Positions 20,248 through 29,160 are shown, counted from the stretch's first letter. The stretch: DNA of 64,000 bases from Cohnella sp. CFH 77786 (GCF_019400745.1 NZ_WJIB01000002.1:372001-436000), one strand, 5' to 3'. The notes: generated by a model not told the origin, from the letters alone. Numbers and translations: made by a program.

Positions 20248-21216
20248 ATGATGCTTACAAAAGATCGATCGAACATCAACCGCCCATACCCGGATCCGCT
20301 TGTCGAACAACGGGCCGATCCCTGGATTTATAAGCATACGGACGGTTATTATTATTTCACCGCTACCGTTCCCGCCTACGACTGCATCGAGCTGAGAAGG
20401 GCTGAAACGATTCGGGAGCTCGGTACCGTCGAACCGGTTGTCATTTGGCGGAAACACGGGAAGGGCAGAATGAGCGGACATATTTGGGCGCCCGAAATCC
20501 ATTATATCGACGGCAAGTGGTATATCTATTTTGCCGCCGGCGGCTCGGAAGAGTACGAGACGGATTGGGAAATCCGCATGTACGTCCTGGAAAACGAGGC
20601 AGAGAGCCCGCTGGAAGCGTCATGGGTGGAGAGAGGACAGATTCGGACCGACTGGGACTCCTTCTCCCTGGATGCCACGACCTTCGAGCATCGCGGCGTC
20701 AGGTATTTGGTTTGGGCGCAGTACGACCAGGAAACGCCGGCAAGCTCCAATCTGTATATCGCCGAGATGTCCGATCCGTGGACGATTCGCGGCAAGCAGG
20801 TATTGCTTGCGAAACCGGAATATGCGTGGGAGATCATTGGCCACCGGGTGAACGAAGGGCCCGCGGTACTCAAGAAGAACGGCAAAATCTATATCAGCTA
20901 CTCGGCAAGCGCCACGGACCACAATTATTGCATGGGACTGTTAAGCGCTTCGGACACAAGCGATTTGTTGGATCCGCGATCCTGGACGAAATCGCCGGAG
21001 CCGGTATTCCGGTCGAACGAAGAGACCGGCGAGTACGGCCCGGGCCATAACAGCTTCACCGTTTCGGAGGACGGTTCGGCCGACATTCTGGTGTATCACT
21101 CCCGAAGCTACAAGGAAATCGAGGGCGAGCCGCTGAATGACCCCAATCGCCATACACGCGCGCAAGTATTGAATTGGAACGAGGATGGAACTCCGAACTT
21201 CGGGGTCCCCGGGTGA
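20248..21216 (+). CDS. GH43 exo-alpha-L-arabinofuranosidase-like enzyme
   Basis: Single-domain five-bladed propeller of 322 residues without signal peptide. Catalytic acids are D24 in RADPW, D142 in LDATTF and E203 in VNEGPA, with HNSF near the C-terminus as in arabinan-active GH43 subfamilies. It probably trims arabino-oligosaccharides together with the upstream GH51 enzyme. ATG 20248 follows GAGGAG at 6-7 bases. The convergent AraC gene ends 10 bases after its stop; a GC-rich hairpin (CTTCGGG / CCCGAAG) spans the junction. Confidence 0.88.
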   Translation: MMLTKDRSNINRPYPDPLVEQRADPWIYKHTDGYYYFTATVPAYDCIELRRAETIRELGTVEPVVIWRKHGKGRMSGHIWAPEIHYIDGKWYIYFAAGGSEEYETDWEIRMYVLENEAESPLEASWVERGQIRTDWDSFSLDATTFEHRGVRYLVWAQYDQETPASSNLYIAEMSDPWTIRGKQVLLAKPEYAWEIIGHRVNEGPAVLKKNGKIYISYSASATDHNYCMGLLSASDTSDLLDPRSWTKSPEPVFRSNEETGEYGPGHNSFTVSEDGSADILVYHSRSYKEIEGEPLNDPNRHTRAQVLNWNEDGTPNFGVPG

Positions 21217-21226
21217 ACGCCCGAAG

Positions 21227-22063
21227 TCAGGGCGAGCCTTTGAACCGTTGGCGGAACTTAAGAGGGGACTCGCCGGTTTGCTTCTTGAAGCAGCTGGAGA
21301 AATAGGGCGCGTAACGGAAACCGGCTTGCTCGGCGATTACGGATACCGGCCATTCCGTTTTGAGCAGCAGCAGCTTGGCTTGTTCGATCCGGTAGCGGAA
21401 CAGGTATTCCATCGGCGTGCAGTTGTAAACGTCTTTCATGCATCGGATGACGTAGTTCGGATGAAAATGAAGCGCCTCCGCCAGAGACTCGTTCGTGATT
21501 TCGGCTTGGTAATGCTGCTTGAGATAGGTTTCGGTTTTATCGGCAATGACTTGCGGGGAGGAAGGCCAAGCGGCTTTCCTCCCTTCTTCCATGTAACGGA
21601 GCAAATCCCAGAACGTGCTCTGCTCCTCCCACAGGGAAATGGAACGGGGTTTTAGGGAGAGGGTGAGCAGGTAACGGAAGAACCGTTCGGCGTGGCCGAT
21701 ATCCGTAACGGTCCAATATTGGGCGAGAGAAATCCGATTGGCGCTCAGGGAATTTCCCGAGGCTTCCCATTCGCGAGCGCTCTGAAAATGAATCCAATAA
21801 AACTCGGTAGGCTCCTCGCAGGGTTTGACGGGGTAATGATGGCGATCGGGAAGGAGCAGCAAGGCCTGTCCGGGACGCAGGTCCCACTGGGTCTGTTCTT
21901 CACCTATGAACAGAGTGCCTTTGACGAGAAAAATGAGATCGAACACGCCCAGCCGGGATCGGTTCGGATGTTGGTCGCCCGGCCCGTACACCGTTTTTCC
22001 TCCTTCTAGATAGTAGGGAAAAGGAGGGGCCGGGAAGGATACGACAAGGGATTCAGGCGCCAT
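21227..22063 (-). CDS. AraC-family regulator (probable regulator of GH127 gene)
   Basis: 278 residues: N-terminal cupin domain (about 20-100; LIFLVKGTLFIGEEQ, LLLPDRHHYPV) and C-terminal double helix-turn-helix (about 170-275; LAEALHFHPNYVIRCMKDVYN and IAEQAGFRYAPYFSSCFKKQTG ending in SPLKFRQ). Divergent from the GH127 gene; an inverted repeat lies between them. Likely a sugar-responsive activator. Confidence 0.87.
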   Translation of the reverse strand: MAPESLVVSFPAPPFPYYLEGGKTVYGPGDQHPNRSRLGVFDLIFLVKGTLFIGEEQTQWDLRPGQALLLLPDRHHYPVKPCEEPTEFYWIHFQSAREWEASGNSLSANRISLAQYWTVTDIGHAERFFRYLLTLSLKPRSISLWEEQSTFWDLLRYMEEGRKAAWPSSPQVIADKTETYLKQHYQAEITNESLAEALHFHPNYVIRCMKDVYNCTPMEYLFRYRIEQAKLLLLKTEWPVSVIAEQAGFRYAPYFSSCFKKQTGESPLKFRQRFKGSP

Positions 22064-22115
22064 GTCCGATCGACTTCCTTGTGTTGAAATTTATAAAAAA
22101 GAAGTTAAGGTTATC

Positions 22116-22142
22116 TATATTCTATCTTCATCTAACAGAATA
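22116..22142. promoter_or_regulatory. Inverted repeat between divergent AraC and GH127 genes
   Basis: ATATTCT (22116-22122) and AGAATAT (22136-22142) are exact reverse complements 13 bases apart, in the 118-base spacer between the AraC gene and the GH127 gene. Candidate operator; no experiment or consensus is known to me. Confidence 0.45.
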
Positions 22143-22181
22143 TGATAGTGTTGTTCATTATATTTTTGGAGGCTTACGAAC

Positions 22182-24134
22182 ATGATGAGAAAAGCCCGCA
22201 TTTCCGATCCGTTCTGGACGCCGTATGAACGGCTGGTCCGGGAAACCGTCATCCCCTATCAATGGGAGATGCTGAACGACCGGGTTCCCGGTGCCGAACC
22301 GAGCCATTGCATGAAGAATTTCCGGATTGCCGCCGGCTTGGAGGAGGGGAACTTCGGAGGGTTCGTCTTTCAGGACAGCGACCTGGCCAAGTGGCTGGAG
22401 GCGGTCGGCCACTCCTTGGCTTCGCATCCCGACCCGGAGCTGGAGCGGATCGCGGACGAAGCGATCGACCTGGCGCTTCAAGCGCAGTGGGACGACGGAT
22501 ATTTGAATACGTATTTCTCGATCGAAGCGCCGGAGAAGCGCTGGACGAATCTGACCGATTGCCACGAGTTATATTGCGCGGGCCATATGATCGAAGCGGC
22601 GGTTGCTTATTACGAAGCGACCGGCAAGCGGAAGCTGCTGGACGCGATGTGCCGGTTCGCGGATTACATCGATTCGGTGTTCGGCACCGAACCGGGCAAG
22701 ATCAGAGGTTACGACGGCCATCAGGAAATCGAGCTGGCGCTCGTGAAGCTGTACAACACGACCGGCAACGAGCGCTATCTGAAGTTAAGCCAATATTTTA
22801 TCGACGAACGGGGACGGGAGCCTAAGTTCTTCGAACAGGAGTGGGAGGCCAGAGGGCAAACTTCCTTCTGGAACGGAGGCGCGAAAGCTGCGAAACCGCA
22901 TCACGAGTACCATCAGAGCCACCTGCCGGTGAGGGAGCAGACGAAGGCAGTCGGCCATGCGGTCAGGGCCGTATACATGTACACGGCGATGGCGGATCTT
23001 GCGCGGCTGACCGGAGATACCGGATTGCTGGAAGCCTGCCGCAAGCTGTGGGACAACATGACGACCAAGCAAATGTACATTACGGGCGGTATTGGATCTA
23101 CGCATCATGGGGAAGCATTTACCTTCGACTATGATTTGCCGAACGATACCGTTTATGCGGAAACGTGCGCTTCCATCGGCCTGATCTTCTTCGCGCAAAG
23201 AATGCTGCAGCTCGAAGCGGACAGCAAGTACGCCGACGTCATCGAGCGCGCGCTGCACAATCTGGTGCTCGCGGGCATGTCGAAGGACGGTCACAACTAC
23301 TTCTACGTCAACCCGCTGGAGGTATGGCCGGAAGCCAGCGCGCAAAATCCCGGGAAGCACCATGTCAAACCGGCCCGGCCCAAATGGTACGGGTGCGCGT
23401 GCTGCCCGCCGAATATCGCCCGGCTGATCTCTTCACTGGGCGACTATATCTATACCGCGGACGAGAAAACGAAAACCGTTTACGCCCATCTGTTTATCGG
23501 CAGCGAGTTCACGCTTCATCTGGGTGACGTGCCGGTCACCCTGCAACAGCAATCGTCGCTGCCCTGGGAAGGGAACGTCAAGCTTCAGGTGTCTCCGAAG
23601 ACGGCGACCCGGTTTACGCTTGCTCTGCGCATTCCTTCGTGGTGCGCGGACCGGCCGAGGCTGCTGGTGAACGGCGCAGAGACGGATTATTCTAACGCCG
23701 AGAAAGGCGGTTATGCGCACATAGACCGCGAATGGTCGGAGGGAGACGTCGTGGAATGGCAGCTGCCGCTCCGGGCGGAATGGATCGTCGCGCATCCCGA
23801 AATCCGGGCGAACGCCGGGAAAGCCGCCATCCAGTATGGCCCGCTTGTTTACTGTCTGGAGGAGACGGATAACGGCAAACCGCTGGCATCGCTCTCGTTC
23901 GGTCCCGATTCGACGCTTCATGCCCGTTTCGATCCGGGTTTGCTCGGAGGCGTCGTCGTGATCGAAACCGAAGGCCGGAAGGCGGACGAGAACGGCTGGA
24001 GCGGAGAGAATCCCTATCTGCCGGCGGGAATAATCCAGGCCGCTTCCCGCGTCAAAGCGCGGGCCGTCCCCTACTTCCTGTGGGGGAACCGGGAGAGCGG
24101 AGAAATGTCGGTGTGGTTGAGATTCCAGGCTTGA
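22182..24134 (+). CDS. GH127 beta-L-arabinofuranosidase (zinc/cysteine glycosidase)
   Basis: 650 residues, close in length to HypBA1 of Bifidobacterium longum. An (alpha/alpha)6 barrel (about 1-420) is followed by two beta-sandwich domains. The zinc-thiolate active site is intact: E327 and C329 in YAETCA, C407 (nucleophile) and C408 in YGCACCPPN, and proposed acid/base E311 in HHGEAF. It hydrolyses terminal beta-L-arabinofuranosides such as those on hydroxyproline-rich plant glycoproteins or in pectic side chains. RBS GGAGG precedes ATG 22182 (an adjacent second ATG is also possible). Monocistronic; repeats follow the stop. Confidence 0.93.
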   Translation: MMRKARISDPFWTPYERLVRETVIPYQWEMLNDRVPGAEPSHCMKNFRIAAGLEEGNFGGFVFQDSDLAKWLEAVGHSLASHPDPELERIADEAIDLALQAQWDDGYLNTYFSIEAPEKRWTNLTDCHELYCAGHMIEAAVAYYEATGKRKLLDAMCRFADYIDSVFGTEPGKIRGYDGHQEIELALVKLYNTTGNERYLKLSQYFIDERGREPKFFEQEWEARGQTSFWNGGAKAAKPHHEYHQSHLPVREQTKAVGHAVRAVYMYTAMADLARLTGDTGLLEACRKLWDNMTTKQMYITGGIGSTHHGEAFTFDYDLPNDTVYAETCASIGLIFFAQRMLQLEADSKYADVIERALHNLVLAGMSKDGHNYFYVNPLEVWPEASAQNPGKHHVKPARPKWYGCACCPPNIARLISSLGDYIYTADEKTKTVYAHLFIGSEFTLHLGDVPVTLQQQSSLPWEGNVKLQVSPKTATRFTLALRIPSWCADRPRLLVNGAETDYSNAEKGGYAHIDREWSEGDVVEWQLPLRAEWIVAHPEIRANAGKAAIQYGPLVYCLEETDNGKPLASLSFGPDSTLHARFDPGLLGGVVVIETEGRKADENGWSGENPYLPAGIIQAASRVKARAVPYFLWGNRESGEMSVWLRFQA

Positions 24135-24141
24135 TGGCCCC

Positions 24142-24340
24142 AAATAGAGGGAAAAGTTGACATTCAATTGTCCCTTTGGAAAGTGGATGCGAAAATAGAG
24201 GGAAAAGCTCCCACTAATATCGCCTACAAACCGTGAATTCGGGTGTTAGGGGTGTATTAGTGGGAATTTTTCCTTCTAATTGTTACGAAAACGCCGAAGG
24301 GAGGCAAATTAGTGGGACATTTTCCCACTAATCTGCCTCC
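24142..24340. repeat. Palindromic intergenic repeats (family A), locus 2
   Basis: Same family as 12470-12657. Clear copies are at 24194-24218, 24256-24280 and 24308-24332, plus a partial arm at 24142-24156. The last copy is a perfect palindrome (arms ATTAGTGGGA and TCCCACTAAT) enlarged by flanking GGAGGCA / TGCCTCC to a stem of about 17 bp (24300-24340). The remaining 140 bases up to the GH42 stop hold nothing recognisable. The large stem could act as a terminator for the convergent GH127 and GH42 genes. Confidence 0.85.
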
Positions 24341-24482
24341 TTTTCGTCGGCTCGCGAACTCGCCATCCCAGCGCAGGCTGTTCGCGCGGTTAGATCCCTT
24401 AGCAGCACGGCGTTGATCTCAGTTCAACAAATCGGCCGGCCTGACCTTAAGGTGATGTTGGCCTATTTATCAATGTGGAGGA

Positions 24483-26561
24483 TCAGCTTAGCACCAGTAC
24501 GCCGTATGGCTCCAGCTCGATGTCTCCCTCCAAGGAGCTGCCGCTGAGCAAATCAACCGATTTGCGCTGCAACCGAAGCGTTGCCGCCTGTCCCGAATAG
24601 TTGAGCGCGAAAATAAAGGCTTCGCCGGTAGCGGGATGCCGCCGGACAGCCAGCTCAACTTCTGCCGGCGCGCGAACGACGTCCTCCGCCGTCTTCCGCA
24701 AACCAAGCTCCGGCAGAAGCTTGCGCACGACCGCTTCGCTGTAAGCGGCGCCGTAATAGTATACGCGCCCTTGGCCCAGCTCGTTGACGGTTAAGGCAGG
24801 CTTCCCGGCATAATAGTCGGACGCATACTCGGCGATCACCTTCACGCTATCTGCCTCGACCCGCAGAATATCGTTAAAGCCTTCGGCGATAAGCGAGCCG
24901 GCTGAGGTCGTTTCGCCGCCGTCTTCTTCGCCAACGAAGCGCAGCGTTGGAGCGGGTACGGTTCCCTTGATTATCGTGAAGTCCTCGACCGTAATGCCGC
25001 ACAGGGAAGCGGCGAGGCCAGGCATCGGCATCATCCGGCAATGCCCCTGCTCGTCCTTGTAGCCGGTGCGGGCTCCGAACAAGGCGATGCCGCCGGCTTC
25101 CACGTAGGAGCGGAGCAGCGTGGCTGCGGATTCCGTCAAGATGGCGGGATGCGGATACACCAACACCCCGTACCGCTGCAAATCGGCAAGCTTCGTCCGG
25201 TCCGTCAACGTCAGCGAATCGGCCGCAATGTGTGCTTGCTGAAGAGATTTGAACCAAGCCCTCGTGCTTTGACCGGCAAGCGGGCCGTGCCAGACGTCGA
25301 GCTCCCCGTCCCAGCTGTTGTCGTAGTCGCTTACGATCGCGATGCTCGCTTCGTAACGGCTTTGCGCCAGCTTTCCGCCAACCTGCGCCAGCTCTTGCCC
25401 GATGCGTGCGGCTTCAAGCACCCTGCGGTTCGGACGGTTATGGTAGTCGTTGATGCCGTGCCAGTATATTTCGGTGCCGAATGTGGCCGTGCGCCAGCGG
25501 AAATAGAGAAGCATGTCGGCGCCGTGTGCGAGCGACTGATACGTCCATAGCCGCATTTGGCCGGGTCTGGGCGAAGCCATCGCCAGCCGGTTCACCCATC
25601 CTCCCGGTCCGGACTGCTGCTCCATGATGCAGAAATTCGGGGAGATCGAGCGCACGCCGCTCAAGTACAAACTCGACATCCGGTCCAGAAACGGTTCGGG
25701 CCCCTCATCCGGATGAATCGTTCCGAACTGCGGATAAGAGTCGTAGGAGAAGAAATCCAGCAACTCCTCCGTCATCCGGTGGTTGTCGAGATGGCCGAAC
25801 ATGCCGTTCGTCGTGATCCAATGCCGAGAACCTGCGACTTCCCGCAGAATATCGGCCTGGATGCGGGCGAATTCGATCGCGCTGTCCGAGATGAACCGCT
25901 TCTCGTCCAGCGCCTGGTGCGGATTCGGGGAGTCGGAAGGCGTCGGCCTCGGAAGAAATACCTGCTCCCACGCCGTATACGTTTGACTCCAGAAGACGGT
26001 TCCCCATGCCCGATTCAGGGCGTCCAAGGAGCCGTATTTGCGCTGCAGCCATACTCGGAACGCGGCATGGTCGGCTTCCGAATAAAACACGTTGATCTCG
26101 CAGTTCAGCTCGTTGTCGATTTGCCAGCCGACGACCGCGGGATGGTCCTTGTAATGCTCGGCCATCCGCCTCGTGATCCGCGCGCAAAGCTGCCGGTAAA
26201 CGGGGCTGTTGTAATTGTAATGCCGCCGCTGGCCGTGCCGGTAAGGGGTGCCATCCATGGAGGCGTTAAGCACTTCCGGATAGCGGTGCGTCAGCCAAGC
26301 CGGGGGCGTTGCCGTCGGCGTGCCCAAGATGACCTTCAGGCCATGACGGTGAGCGGAGTCGAGGGCCCGGTCGAACAAATCGAACCGAAAGACGCCTTCC
26401 TCCGGCTCCATGATCGCCCAGCCGAATTCCGCCACGCGGATGATGGAGAATCCGAGCTCCCGCATGCGGCGGAAGTCATCCTCCCACAAGTTTTCGTCCC
26501 AATGCTCCGGATAGTAACACACACCCAGCCGTATCGCTTCTTCTTTGGTCGATTTCGGCAC
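24483..26561 (-). CDS. GH42 beta-galactosidase
   Basis: 692 residues with the three GH42 domains: TIM barrel (about 1-390) carrying acid/base E151 in QIDNEL and nucleophile E314 in IMEQQSGPGGW, a trimerisation domain (about 395-610; VLVYPHPAILTE) and a small C-terminal beta domain. Cleaves terminal beta-galactose, in this setting probably from galactan or arabinogalactan side-chain oligosaccharides. I chose the GTG at 26561 because AGGAGG lies seven bases upstream and the family begins near LGVCYYPEHW; an in-frame ATG at 26624 would add 21 poorly conserved residues. Divergent from an AraC gene with shared promoter motifs. Confidence 0.93.
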   Translation of the reverse strand: MPKSTKEEAIRLGVCYYPEHWDENLWEDDFRRMRELGFSIIRVAEFGWAIMEPEEGVFRFDLFDRALDSAHRHGLKVILGTPTATPPAWLTHRYPEVLNASMDGTPYRHGQRRHYNYNSPVYRQLCARITRRMAEHYKDHPAVVGWQIDNELNCEINVFYSEADHAAFRVWLQRKYGSLDALNRAWGTVFWSQTYTAWEQVFLPRPTPSDSPNPHQALDEKRFISDSAIEFARIQADILREVAGSRHWITTNGMFGHLDNHRMTEELLDFFSYDSYPQFGTIHPDEGPEPFLDRMSSLYLSGVRSISPNFCIMEQQSGPGGWVNRLAMASPRPGQMRLWTYQSLAHGADMLLYFRWRTATFGTEIYWHGINDYHNRPNRRVLEAARIGQELAQVGGKLAQSRYEASIAIVSDYDNSWDGELDVWHGPLAGQSTRAWFKSLQQAHIAADSLTLTDRTKLADLQRYGVLVYPHPAILTESAATLLRSYVEAGGIALFGARTGYKDEQGHCRMMPMPGLAASLCGITVEDFTIIKGTVPAPTLRFVGEEDGGETTSAGSLIAEGFNDILRVEADSVKVIAEYASDYYAGKPALTVNELGQGRVYYYGAAYSEAVVRKLLPELGLRKTAEDVVRAPAEVELAVRRHPATGEAFIFALNYSGQAATLRLQRKSVDLLSGSSLEGDIELEPYGVLVLS

Positions 26562-26591
26562 GCCGCATCCTCCTGACAGATGGAGTGATAA

Positions 26592-26691
26592 AATATTGCG
26601 AATTCTTTCGCATATGTCTTTCATTTTAAACTAAAACGATATAGAGTAAATGACGGGATCTTGCGAATGATATCAATATTTTGCGATCGTG
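26592..26691. promoter_or_regulatory. TTGCGA-containing motifs between GH42 and AraC genes
   Basis: AATATTGCGA (26592-26601), CTTGCGAATG (around 26660) and CAATATTTTGCGATCGTG (26674-26691) repeat a TTGCGA core across the divergent promoter region. AATATTGCGA and TTGCGATC-TG also occur upstream of the GH27 gene (50397-50411). Candidate binding sites of one AraC-type regulator for both galactosidase genes. Confidence 0.45.
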
Positions 26692-26722
26692 ACAAACGCA
26701 TCCAAAATTGAGGTGAGACACC

Positions 26723-27556
26723 GTGAGGGAGCATATTTATCTGCCGCGGCCCAGCAATTTGCATTATGTCTGCTATCCGGAATCCTGCGGCCGCTATGCT
26801 CATGATCCCGATCACCGCGAACGGAGACCTGCCGGGATGTTGAGCGAATACAACCTGCATGTCATCGTCGCGGGCAAAGGATACGTGATAGCCGGAGGAG
26901 AGCGGCAGGAATTGTCGGCCGGCTCCGGTTTTCTGTACGGACCCGGCGAGAGCCAGGATTATGGGACCGATCCGGGCGATCCTTGGGATGTTCGATGGGT
27001 TCATTTTGCCGGAAATGGAATCGAGTCGCTGCTGGGCCCCAAAGGAAAGGGAGAGGTTTGGCTCTTTACGCTTACGCAGCAGCGCAAATCCGTCGAGCAA
27101 GCGCTGGAGAAGTTGACCCGGTTGGCGGGGACATTCGAGAGCTTGAGCGAACCGGCCCTGTCGGCGGCCCTGTACGAGGCGCTTGCCGCGCTCCTGCATG
27201 ATGCCGGTCGGCGTCGCCGCCAGGCGGGAAACGGCACCCGCGAGAAGATGTTCGAAGCGGCCGATTACATCCGGGCGAGCTGTGCCGGTAACTTGAGTTT
27301 GACGTCGATCGCCGGGAAAGCCGGGTACAGTCCGCACCATTTTACCCGAATTTTCCGGGATGCCGTAGGCAAGTCGCCGACGCAATACTTGACGGAAAGC
27401 CGGATCTTGCTGTCCAAGAACCTGCTCGTATCGACTCCGCTCGCCATCAAGCAGATCGCGTTCGAGGCGGGATTCAGCCAAAGCAGTTATTTCATCAGCC
27501 AATTTCGCCGGATGACGGGAATGACGCCCCAGCAATTCCGTGATCTGTATGGATGA
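26723..27556 (+). CDS. AraC-family regulator (probable regulator of GH42 gene)
   Basis: 277 residues: N-terminal cupin arm (about 35-110; YNLHVIVAGKGYVIAGGE) and C-terminal double helix-turn-helix (about 180-277; IAGKAGYSPHHFTRIFRDAVG, IAFEAGFSQSSYFISQFRRMTG, ending TPQQFRDLYG). Start GTG 26723 follows AGGTGAG. Divergent from GH42, whose promoter region carries repeated TTGCGA motifs. Confidence 0.88.
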   Translation: MREHIYLPRPSNLHYVCYPESCGRYAHDPDHRERRPAGMLSEYNLHVIVAGKGYVIAGGERQELSAGSGFLYGPGESQDYGTDPGDPWDVRWVHFAGNGIESLLGPKGKGEVWLFTLTQQRKSVEQALEKLTRLAGTFESLSEPALSAALYEALAALLHDAGRRRRQAGNGTREKMFEAADYIRASCAGNLSLTSIAGKAGYSPHHFTRIFRDAVGKSPTQYLTESRILLSKNLLVSTPLAIKQIAFEAGFSQSSYFISQFRRMTGMTPQQFRDLYG

Positions 27557-27592
27557 CGGCGGTTTTGCGGAAAGGTGATAGGGAGTGCAGAT

Positions 27593-27770
27593 ACGGAAAC
27601 CCTTTAACAGGTGAGTTGGTGAAAAAAGGGGGAGGCCCCTTTTCAGGGGCTTGCCCGTGGCAACACGCGGATGGCAGACTCTCAGTGCCTCTAAAGGCGC
27701 TTGCTTCCAGCATGCCCTTATAGGGCTGAAGGGAGCAGAAGCCACCGGCTAAGCCGGTGGTTATGACTCG
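27593..27770. mobile_element. Probable IS200/IS605 right-end or omega-RNA-like remnant
   Basis: A structured non-coding stretch with several hairpins: GGCCCC / GGGGCT near 27635-27652, GCCTCTAAAGGC near 27699, GCCCTTATAGGGC near 27716 and, at the end, CCACCGGC-TAA-GCCGGTGG (27742-27760) followed by TTATGAC. A terminal hairpin a few bases before the cleavage site is typical of IS200/IS605 right ends, and TnpB elements transcribe a structured guide RNA from this region. No tnpA or tnpB remains. The identification rests on overall appearance, so it is tentative. Confidence 0.4.
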
Positions 27771-27793
27771 ACGTGATTTCTCGCTTCTTTTAC

Positions 27794-27994
27794 TCAAGCT
27801 TCTGCGACCTTTACCTTTTTAAACGCCGCTTCGGACTCTTCCTCGGAAGCTTGGGGAACGCGTTTGATGAAGAAGGAAAGCAGCAAGGCGATAACGCCGA
27901 TTCCGATGATGACGAAATAGGCGTCATTGATCCCTTGGATGGCAGCTGACTTTCGTTCAATCGTTTCGGAAAACGGTTGCCGGGCACTATCCGC
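27794..27994 (-). pseudogene. C-terminal fragment of an EmrB/QacA-type MFS transporter
   Basis: The minus-strand frame ending at 27794 reads QGINDAYFVIIGIGVIALLLSFFIKRVP and a charged tail, which is the last membrane helix and C-terminus of a 14-helix DHA2-family drug exporter. About 450 residues upstream are missing; the frame continues only into unrelated sequence overlapping the gerAB end. The upstream boundary (about 27994) is approximate. It lies between the mobile-element-like hairpins and gerAB, consistent with a deletion mediated by that element. Confidence 0.65.
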
Positions 27995-28053
27995 TGGATG
28001 GCGAGGTCGTCTGACGAAGGATTCGGAAACGAGCTGTTCGGGAGAGCGCTTGA

Positions 28054-29160
28054 TCATAGCGATGGACCGGGCCTGCGGCGGAAAAACGCCGCCGTCCTTA
28101 CGATCAGCAGAGGCAGCACGTAAGAGACGGTTGCCCATACGGGATGGATGACGGTTACGGAATTGATCCAGAAGAATTGGCCGTACTCGATTTGATTCAT
28201 GGAAAACAGGAAACAAACCAGCGCAAGCGGGAACACGAGAATGCGGTCGTCCTGCAAATTCAGAAGTTTCGTAAACGTCATATTGAGCACGAACAAAGTG
28301 ACGGCCGCCTTCATGAAAGAGGCCATGATCAAGGAAATGCCGACCAGCGATTCGATCCGCTGGATCACCTCGAGAAGATCGACGGTCCGGGCGACTTCGA
28401 ACATGGAATACATGCGTTCCGCCGCCATCGGACCGAACACCAGGATCGTGCTGAGCGTCACCGCGATTAAGTAAAAAGCGTTGAGAAATAGGGCGAGAAA
28501 CAACGGTCTCGCGATTTTTATCCGTTCATTCTTACGTATGTGCGGGAAAACCATCGACATCAGCACGAGTTCGGCATAAGGGAAACCATAGGAGAAATAG
28601 GCGCCGAGGAGTACAGGTTTGAATCCGTCCGACATCAAGGGCAGCAAGGCCTCGAGGTTATAATTCGGAATGGACAAAATCAGGATGGAGGTAATGGAGG
28701 CGAGCACGACGACCATCGGCACGAAGAACATCCTGGCCATGGTTTCGATGCCGGAACGGACCGTGAGGGCGACAACAAAGAAAATGGGCAATGAGAAAAG
28801 ATAGAGCGGAGTTTGTCGCAACATCGAGGTGTTCAAGAACAGGCCGATGTCCAGGACGATTCCGGATGTCATGTGGAACTGGAATGAAATAAAGGGGATG
28901 GCGAGAAGAACGGTCAGCCATTTGCCGACGGTTGCCCTGCTGTATTCGATGAAGGTCAAGTCGGGAAATTTGCGGTATAAGGACAGAATGCAGACAAGCA
29001 GAACGGCGCCGATCGCAAGGGAAAGGAGCAGGGATATCCATGCTCCATTCTTGGCATAACCGATGAGAGGCCCCGGAATGTTCACGATCGAGGAGCCCGT
29101 CATGAAAGAAAAAAACATGACGGACATTTGCCCGGCGCTGATTTGCTCGCGCGTTTTCAT
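28054..29160 (-). CDS. gerAB: Spore germinant receptor B subunit (GerAB family permease)
   Basis: Ten-helix membrane protein of the APC-superfamily spore germination group, 368 residues, which forms the germinant-binding subunit in the spore inner membrane. It begins REQISAGQMSVMFFSFMTGSSI, the conserved helix-1 region. ATG 29160 has GGAGGG ten bases upstream; an in-frame GTG at 29169 overlaps that RBS. Last gene of the gerAA-gerAC-small-gerAB operon. Its extreme C-terminus abuts the MFS fragment, but the length is normal (about 365). Confidence 0.92.
   Translation of the reverse strand: MKTREQISAGQMSVMFFSFMTGSSIVNIPGPLIGYAKNGAWISLLLSLAIGAVLLVCILSLYRKFPDLTFIEYSRATVGKWLTVLLAIPFISFQFHMTSGIVLDIGLFLNTSMLRQTPLYLFSLPIFFVVALTVRSGIETMARMFFVPMVVVLASITSILILSIPNYNLEALLPLMSDGFKPVLLGAYFSYGFPYAELVLMSMVFPHIRKNERIKIARPLFLALFLNAFYLIAVTLSTILVFGPMAAERMYSMFEVARTVDLLEVIQRIESLVGISLIMASFMKAAVTLFVLNMTFTKLLNLQDDRILVFPLALVCFLFSMNQIEYGQFFWINSVTVIHPVWATVSYVLPLLIVRTAAFFRRRPGPSL

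Noticed and set aside
27495-27797. 100-codon minus-strand frame across the hairpin-rich stretch
   Set aside because: Translates structured non-coding sequence; no RBS and no domain.
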